A DNA stretch of 64,000 nucleotides, taken from the NCBI RefSeq assembly GCF_900176145.1, contig NZ_FWWY01000001.1, positions 377,517-441,516 on the forward strand. The letters are read 5' to 3'. The notes below the pieces were generated by a model. That model saw only the letters and a list, made by a program, of their open reading frames with translations, was not told where the DNA came from and did not search any database. Every line of letters starts with the position of its first letter. Position 1 is the stretch's first letter. Source of the DNA: Sulfobacillus thermosulfidooxidans DSM 9293. GTDB taxonomy: Bacteria > Bacillota > Sulfobacillia > Sulfobacillales > Sulfobacillaceae. Made by a program: the position numbers and the translations under genes. This document shows, piece after piece, positions 59,720 to 64,000 of this stretch.

Positions 59720-60386
59720 TTATTTGGCAGAAATTAATTTGTTAACAGAGCTGAGTGCAGAGGATATCGCGGCCATTGATGCTCTTGTCCCCATTATGTC
59801 CTACCCAGCGAACACCATTATTTACGAACCCGGAGATAAAATTCAACAAATCTTTTTCTTAAAACGTGGCAGGGTTCAACTATTTCAAGTCACCCCCGAA
59901 GGAAAGCAACTCACATTGACGGTTCTAGGGGATGGCAACATTTTTGGCGAAACGGACTTGTTTGCCACTGGAGCAGGGAGTTGTTATGCCAAAACAGTGG
60001 CTCCAACGCTGGTTTGTAAGATGGGGAAAGCCGATTTAGCGCGGTTTATGGAGCAACGTCCCCGGATTGCGTTGAAACTCGTTGAAATTCTCTCCCAAGA
60101 GATCCGGAAATTGCAAGCACTAACGACGATGTTATTGCTTGAAGATGTCAAAACGCGCATTGGATATCTGCTTCTGACTCTCTCCGATCAATTTGGCCAA
60201 GAAGAGGACCATGGGTGGGTACGGATCGACTTAAAGCTCACCCACCAGGAAGTCGCCCATTTAATCGGAGCCACCCGCGAATCCGTCAGTCTCGTTCTTA
60301 GCGAATTTCCCGCTGATACCGTGCAAACAGAACGGGGGGTAATTCGTGTGCAACCCAAACGATTAGAGAATCTGTTAGATGACTAA
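59703..60386 (+). CDS. Crp/Fnr-family transcriptional regulator
   Basis: The 227-residue protein has a cyclic-nucleotide-binding-like beta barrel ('PANTIIYEPGDKIQQIFFLKRGRVQLFQVTPEGKQLTLTVLGDGNIFGETDLF', ~30-95), a dimer helix, and a winged HTH 'LTHQEVAHLIGATRESVSLVLSEF' (~175-200). No Fe-S cysteine set of Fnr is seen. It starts at ATG 59703 behind AAAGGA and overlaps egtD by 17 bases, so it is cotranscribed with egtBD and may control thiol or oxidative stress genes. The leader of the zinc-ribbon gene at 32964 contains a matching CRP-type site. Confidence 0.9.
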   Translation: MKTKFDYLAEINLLTELSAEDIAAIDALVPIMSYPANTIIYEPGDKIQQIFFLKRGRVQLFQVTPEGKQLTLTVLGDGNIFGETDLFATGAGSCYAKTVAPTLVCKMGKADLARFMEQRPRIALKLVEILSQEIRKLQALTTMLLLEDVKTRIGYLLLTLSDQFGQEEDHGWVRIDLKLTHQEVAHLIGATRESVSLVLSEFPADTVQTERGVIRVQPKRLENLLDD

Positions 60387-60406
60387 ACAATCTCAACTTC
60401 ATGAGT

Positions 60407-60434
60407 ACCCTTCCCCAGTGTCCGGGGGAAGGGT
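60407..60434 (+). terminator. Terminator of the egtB-egtD-crp operon
   Basis: ACCCTTCCCC pairs with GGGGAAGGGT (ten pairs, eight-base loop), 20 bases after the regulator stop. The U-tract is weak. Confidence 0.7.
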
Positions 60435-60483
60435 GCCTGAATCTTCATTCCGCCCGTGAACAGCTCCTCGTCATATGACAAAG

Positions 60484-60510
60484 GCGACAGGCATTACCCT
60501 ATCCTGTCGC
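60484..60510 (-). terminator. Terminator after the beta-propeller gene
   Basis: On the minus strand GCGACAGG, an 11-base loop and CCTGTCGC are followed by CTTTGTC. It serves the leftward gene ending at 60546. Confidence 0.6.
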
Positions 60511-60545
60511 GTTAATGTTCACGTGCTAGGTTATAAACCGTGATC

Positions 60546-61583
60546 TTAGCGAATGACAAGCCAGCGATTACTGGCTACATGGGGCAATAAGCGAAGGATT
60601 TTTCCCGATGAAAGTTCCACAACCGCGGTTTCCTTTAAATTTTCCACCGTTACCACAGCGGTTTTTCCCCCAGGTAACACGGCTAGACCACTTAACTGGT
60701 TGAGTCCTTGAAGGTTGACACGCACAGGAACCTCGCCTAAGTAGGTGTCATTGAGCGCAGAGAATTTCAAAATGTGACCAGAGAATCCCGCCGCATAGAC
60801 ATACTGTTGTCCCGGAGATACTGCCAGTTGCATAAATCCTGCATTCGCCCCGGGGATATCTGAATAACTGAATGAAGGATCGACTTCCGGGGTTGGAATC
60901 CGCGTGATAGTTCCCGTGCGGGGATTTAACACAGTCATAACCCCGGTTTTGATGTCCGCTGAAAAAATCTGGCCATGTGCCCATACCAGGTCTCCAGACC
61001 GCGGTACCGAAAAATGACGGATAATGCGTCCGGATGGCAACGCAATTTCCGTAATAGTCGAGTCCATATTGCCCCCAACAAAAGCATCATGGCCATTCGG
61101 CGACACAATGATAGCGTTGCCACCCACAGGGTCGACAAAACGCTGAGAATAGCCTGCTCGGGTCGAATATGCCGCAATCTGAGTAGAAGACAGCTCGAGC
61201 ACCGTCTGATGATTAGGAGTCACCCGGGCAAGACGACCTCCCGGCAGAGACGAAAACGTGGCTATAGGTTTCAAGGTTCCGGGCTTCATTACCACCGTAG
61301 TTCCCGCTTCTGTCGGAATGAAAATTTCATGGCGGGGAATATCATACCCTACATAAAAGCTGTTGCCTTCAAGGGTGCCAGACGGCGCAAAAGACCCGAT
61401 TCGCGCGGTACTTTGTCCTACAGCCCAATCCACAATGGTTCCCGGGCCCGGTCCCGAAGGTGGTCCCGAAAACGCCCCGACCACTTGTACACCGTGACCA
61501 AGAGGTACATGTGCATTAAACGAAAACCCTGTAGTCATCGAAGCCGCCAAGATTAAGGCACCCATACTGGCTTTTATCATCAT
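60546..61583 (-). CDS. Secreted YncE-like beta-propeller protein
   Basis: The ~345-residue protein has an N-terminal signal peptide ('KASMGALILAASMTTGFSF'). Repeated blade motifs of a surface-antigen/YncE seven-bladed propeller follow: 'IVSPNGHDAFVGGNMDSTITEIALPSGRIIRHFSVP', 'LAVSPGQQYVYAAGFSGHILKFSALND' and 'LAVLPGGKTAVVTVENLKETAVVELSSGKILR'. It is probably outside the membrane; ligand unknown. The ATG at 61583 is nine bases after GAGAGG; an earlier ATG is very close to the ribosome site. Confidence 0.75.
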   Translation of the reverse strand: MMIKASMGALILAASMTTGFSFNAHVPLGHGVQVVGAFSGPPSGPGPGTIVDWAVGQSTARIGSFAPSGTLEGNSFYVGYDIPRHEIFIPTEAGTTVVMKPGTLKPIATFSSLPGGRLARVTPNHQTVLELSSTQIAAYSTRAGYSQRFVDPVGGNAIIVSPNGHDAFVGGNMDSTITEIALPSGRIIRHFSVPRSGDLVWAHGQIFSADIKTGVMTVLNPRTGTITRIPTPEVDPSFSYSDIPGANAGFMQLAVSPGQQYVYAAGFSGHILKFSALNDTYLGEVPVRVNLQGLNQLSGLAVLPGGKTAVVTVENLKETAVVELSSGKILRLLPHVASNRWLVIR

Positions 61584-61660
61584 TGTTAACATCCTCTCCT
61601 CATTTGCATACTCGTTGATTGTGGGCTACACAGCATAAACCACACAGTGTCGCGAAAAAT

Positions 61661-62014
61661 TCATGGACGTTCTCTATCGCTGTTTGACGGGTGTTTTGTG
61701 GGAGGGACGATGTCCCGCTTAGAATCTACATGGCCTGGGGACCTCGCCTGATCGCGTCTGAGATATGAACCACTGGGCAGTCCCATCGCTACGACAATCG
61801 CTACAAAACCCAACACAAACCAAAGCCACATCATGTGCACTTCGTAATAGATTAGAAGAATCCCACCGAGCCCATATAACCCCCGTGCTTCCCACCTGCC
61901 GTTAATCCACAGGTGTTTGGCGCCGAGGCCATATGCCACAAGAGCAGCGGCCAAAAGCCCGTCATGAATAACCCCGGCACCCGAACCAAATAAAGTAAGA
62001 AATTGGTGCAGCAT
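61661..62014 (-). CDS. Small membrane protein, unknown family
   Basis: The 117-residue product has three or so hydrophobic helices ('GVIHDGLLAAALVAYGLGAKHLW', 'GLYGLGGILLIYYEVHMMWLWFVLGFVAIVVAMGL') and a polar, basic tail. No family is recognised. GGGAGG lies just before the ATG at 62014. It is followed by the secreted propeller gene in the same direction. Confidence 0.6.
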   Translation of the reverse strand: MLHQFLTLFGSGAGVIHDGLLAAALVAYGLGAKHLWINGRWEARGLYGLGGILLIYYEVHMMWLWFVLGFVAIVVAMGLPSGSYLRRDQARSPGHVDSKRDIVPPTKHPSNSDRERP

Positions 62015-62142
62015 AGAACCTCCCATTGACTCTCGAAATGCTCATAACCATGGCCATGATCTCCCTTAGCTTGTAAGAGATCCGAATTTTTGTGGGACGA
62101 AGGGAGAGCCCTACAGCACTCTCCCCCGTTGGACTTCTCACA

Positions 62143-62634
62143 TTATTGAGCTAGCTCATGTCGACCTCGCCTGGCCACAACAGACGATGAATTCAATAAG
62201 AAGGCCGCACTGACGACACCAAACATCATATGTGCAATAGCAAAAGCCCAGGGTGGCATGTGCGAAGCCATCAGCGGATCGATCAGGGGTAACACCGCGA
62301 ACTGGTTAATGACCCAAATGACAAGTCCGTATACCATTCCCCACACTAGTCGCCCCATTCCTCTGGGAATAGCCAAAAACCTAAAGAGAATCGCTAATAT
62401 CACACCCAAGACCATTCCCATCATCATGTGGGTCATGATTCCCACAATGATGATCCCGATAGACAGATGCATCGCTGAAGCCCCGAACCATACCGCGGCA
62501 ATGAGTTGAACAGGTGCCCACAACCCCATACCACTGAGCGCCGAGACCATCATGGCCCACATCGCCATAACCATAGCCCCCACGATTCCTCCCAGTATGC
62601 CGCGTCCCCACGCAACGTCATGTGAATTTGTCAT
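62143..62634 (-). CDS. Four-helix membrane protein, Met/His-rich, unknown
   Basis: The 163-residue protein has four to five membrane helices with many Met residues: 'GAMVMAMWAMMVSALSGMGLWAPVQLIAAVWFGASAMHLSIGIIIVGIMTHMMMGMVLG' and 'PLMASHMPPWAFAIAHMMFGVVSAAFLL'. Met and His in the helices might bind copper or haem, but that is speculation. AGGAGG precedes the ATG at 62634 by eight bases. Confidence 0.65.
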   Translation of the reverse strand: MTNSHDVAWGRGILGGIVGAMVMAMWAMMVSALSGMGLWAPVQLIAAVWFGASAMHLSIGIIIVGIMTHMMMGMVLGVILAILFRFLAIPRGMGRLVWGMVYGLVIWVINQFAVLPLIDPLMASHMPPWAFAIAHMMFGVVSAAFLLNSSSVVARRGRHELAQ

Positions 62635-62804
62635 GCTTTCCACCTCCTAAGGGGACGATATCATCCCCTCGAGAAATGTTCTGCAAGCTATCTCACACTC
62701 CAAACGTCGTGGGAACACATTTATGGGAGTTTCCAGCAAACGACAATGTCTATGCGCCATGCAAGTCCATGACCATTATACACTACATCATGTCGTATAA
62801 GAAA

Positions 62805-62830
62805 GGCAAACTGCGCTGTGTCAGTTTGCC
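62805..62830 (-). terminator. Terminator after the NrtS-like gene
   Basis: GGCAAACTG and CAGTTTGCC form a nine-pair stem with an eight-base loop; on the minus strand TTTCTTATACG follows. Confidence 0.7.
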
Positions 62831-62879
62831 TATGCCTGAATTTTTTCCGAAAAGCAGGATATATCATCGTATGACGATC

Positions 62880-63197
62880 TTACGCGTGATGGACACGGCT
62901 TGCGGACAAAGCCCCCCACATGGACACGGCATAGGGTACGCAATATGTCAACCCGGTTTTCACAAACAATTCTGTCGTCCAAGGGCCTGTCCAATATGTA
63001 CTCCCATGATTGATCAGGGCGAGAATCGTGCCCACAACCAGTGCCGTCTTGACTCCATTACGAACCCATGGCCGATAAAGCGCGGCATCCCGGCCACAAA
63101 GCCACACAACCTGGGAATCTTTAACGGTTCTGTAGCGCACAATGGGACGGCCACAGGTGTGACAAACTAAATGCGGTTCCTCTTTCTCGGTTTTCAT
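62880..63197 (-). CDS. NrtS-like membrane protein with N-terminal zinc ribbon
   Basis: The 105-residue protein has an N-terminal 'LVCHTCGRPIVRYRTVKDSQVVWLCGRD' that looks like a small metal ribbon. An NrtS-like pair of membrane helices follows: 'NGVKTALVVGTILALINHGSTYW' and 'KTGLTYCVPYAVSMWGALSA'. NrtS proteins are linked to nitrate/nitrite transport in cyanobacteria; the role here is an inference. GAGGTG precedes two adjacent ATGs (63200 and 63197). Confidence 0.7.
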   Translation of the reverse strand: MKTEKEEPHLVCHTCGRPIVRYRTVKDSQVVWLCGRDAALYRPWVRNGVKTALVVGTILALINHGSTYWTGPWTTELFVKTGLTYCVPYAVSMWGALSASRVHHA

Positions 63198-63230
63198 CAT
63201 TCTTCACCTCACTTACGTGTGACGCTTTAC

Positions 63231-63266
63231 CTTCTTTGTCTTCTTTGTCTTTTTTGTCTTCTTTGT
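63231..63266. repeat. Four tandem 9-bp repeats
   Basis: CTTCTTTGT is repeated four times with one variant copy (CTTTTTTGT) upstream of the NrtS-like gene. It is a simple repeat likely to vary in copy number and to alter the leader or promoter spacing. Confidence 0.8.
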
Positions 63267-63319
63267 CTGTCGGGAAGAGACAATGGAACAAGAGAGAGGT
63301 GATGAAATCCTACGCGGTT

Positions 63320-64000
63320 TTACGTGGCCTGAGGCCATCCCCGGCATCCTCTAAGCGGTCCACTTTGGGAAGAAGACTGTGCTTGTTCCACATGTAATAT
63401 CGCTGTGATCACGCCTAAATGGGTAAATGCCTGGGGAAAGTTTCCCCAAAACCGCTGAGTGAGAGGGTCATATTCTTCAGCAAATAATCCGTGTGGAGCA
63501 ATGGACAAAAACCGCTCTAAAAGCTTTTTGGCCTCTTCAATTTGGCCGGCCAATGCCATTGTCCCTATTAACCACGTACTACAAAGCAAAAAAGCATGCT
63601 CAGAGCCGACAATTCCGTCGTCCATGGCACGATAACGGTATAAGAAAAGGCCATCGTTGTCCCCAGGCACGCAAAGATACTTCCTTATCGCTGATATAGT
63701 CGATACCATCCGCGGGTCGTGGGCAGAAACAATACCTAACTGTGGTAATAAGAGAACACTCGCATCAAATGTGTCTTTATTGAAGGTCTGCATAAAACTC
63801 TGTGTGCCCAAACTGTAACCTTCTTGAAGCACTGTCTCGCGAATCTCGGTAGCGATGCGCTGCCAGCGGTCCAAAGGAGCCACAAGTTGCCACTTCTTCG
63901 CTATTTTTTGGGCACGATCAAGAGCCACCCAACACTGCGCCTTGCTATAAAGAAAGTGTTGGGGTTCCCCACGTGTTTCCCAAATACCTTCATCGGGCTC
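63320..64000 (-). CDS. GH15 family glycosidase (trehalase/glucoamylase-like), 5' end outside window
   Basis: The leftward frame is open from the right edge for 226 codons. It begins 'EPDEGIWETRGEPQHFLYSKAQCWVALDRA', the GH15 motif with the catalytic acid region 'DEGIWE'. It continues with 'FDASVLLLPQLGIVSAHDPRM', 'EHAFLLCSTWLIGTMALAGQIEEAKKLLERFL' and 'NFPQAFTHLGVITAIL'. This is the C-terminal half of a GH15 enzyme of the trehalase/glucan-glucohydrolase kind, distinct from the N-domain type at 1044. The substrate is probably trehalose or another alpha-glucoside. Confidence 0.88.
   Translation of the reverse strand, partial: EPDEGIWETRGEPQHFLYSKAQCWVALDRAQKIAKKWQLVAPLDRWQRIATEIRETVLQEGYSLGTQSFMQTFNKDTFDASVLLLPQLGIVSAHDPRMVSTISAIRKYLCVPGDNDGLFLYRYRAMDDGIVGSEHAFLLCSTWLIGTMALAGQIEEAKKLLERFLSIAPHGLFAEEYDPLTQRFWGNFPQAFTHLGVITAILHVEQAQSSSQSGPLRGCRGWPQAT

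Overview
The window looks like chromosome from an acidophilic, aerobic Firmicute of the Sulfobacillus type. This is inferred from gene content, not from a search. Supporting signs are a Gram-positive haem branch (hemE-hemH-hemY), a caa3-type oxidase operon with CtaG and blue-copper/sulfocyanin-like proteins, LCP and LysM-NlpC/P60 wall proteins, a ydaO c-di-AMP riboswitch, strong AGGAGG-type ribosome binding sites and frequent GTG/TTG starts. No rRNA, tRNA, CRISPR array or insertion sequence was recognised.

Layout. 0-8 kb: a partial UPF0016 cation transporter, a TRIC-family membrane protein, a GH15 glucoamylase-like enzyme, a glycerophosphodiesterase, an oligopeptide-type binding lipoprotein and an acyl-CoA synthetase. 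8-12 kb: a thiazole (thiamine) operon tenI-thiS-thiG-thiF-thiO read leftward behind a TPP riboswitch. 12-17 kb: hemE-hemH-hemY and amtB. 17-27 kb: a secreted lipoprotein, a YbaK deacylase, a degenerate SufB-like protein, an Mrr-like nuclease, LCP and D,D-carboxypeptidase wall enzymes, a DUF3147-like pair with a divergent LysR regulator, and a LysM-NlpC/P60 hydrolase behind a c-di-AMP riboswitch. 27-43 kb: metabolic genes, including a divergent protein acetyltransferase/AcuC deacetylase pair, ilvD, ctaG, an amidase, trxB, a 7Fe ferredoxin and an acyltransferase. 43-49 kb: a leftward oxidase operon (sulfocyanin-like, cupredoxin, subunits II, I, III and a small subunit) with visibly GC-richer coding than its surroundings. 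49-56 kb: the fluoride region. 56-60 kb: a thiol/redox region with an ArsC-like gene, a glutaredoxin-like gene, egtB, egtD and a Crp/Fnr regulator. 60-64 kb: a secreted beta-propeller, small membrane proteins, an NrtS-like protein and the C-terminal part of a second GH15 enzyme.

Two observations stand out. First, three separate sequences between 49.4 and 55.2 kb match the fluoride (crcB) riboswitch motif. Each has a short stem with an AUGG-type loop, a distal pseudoknot strand, an overlapping intrinsic terminator and an upstream promoter. One precedes a DUF190 gene, one precedes enolase (the classic fluoride-sensitive enzyme), and one, divergent from enolase, precedes an unannotated CBS-domain-like protein. 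Second, the arsenate-reductase-like gene at 56.3-56.8 kb has an in-frame UGA exactly where the catalytic cysteine of the CX5R loop should be. It has a good ribosome binding site, an intact frame on both sides and a SECIS-like hairpin just downstream, so it looks like a selenocysteine ArsC that ordinary gene callers truncate.

The genes fit an organism in acidic, metal- and fluoride-rich water: fluoride sensing, arsenate/thiol chemistry (ArsC, glutaredoxin, ergothioneine, TrxB, ferredoxin reductase), copper-based respiration, and c-di-AMP-controlled wall turnover.
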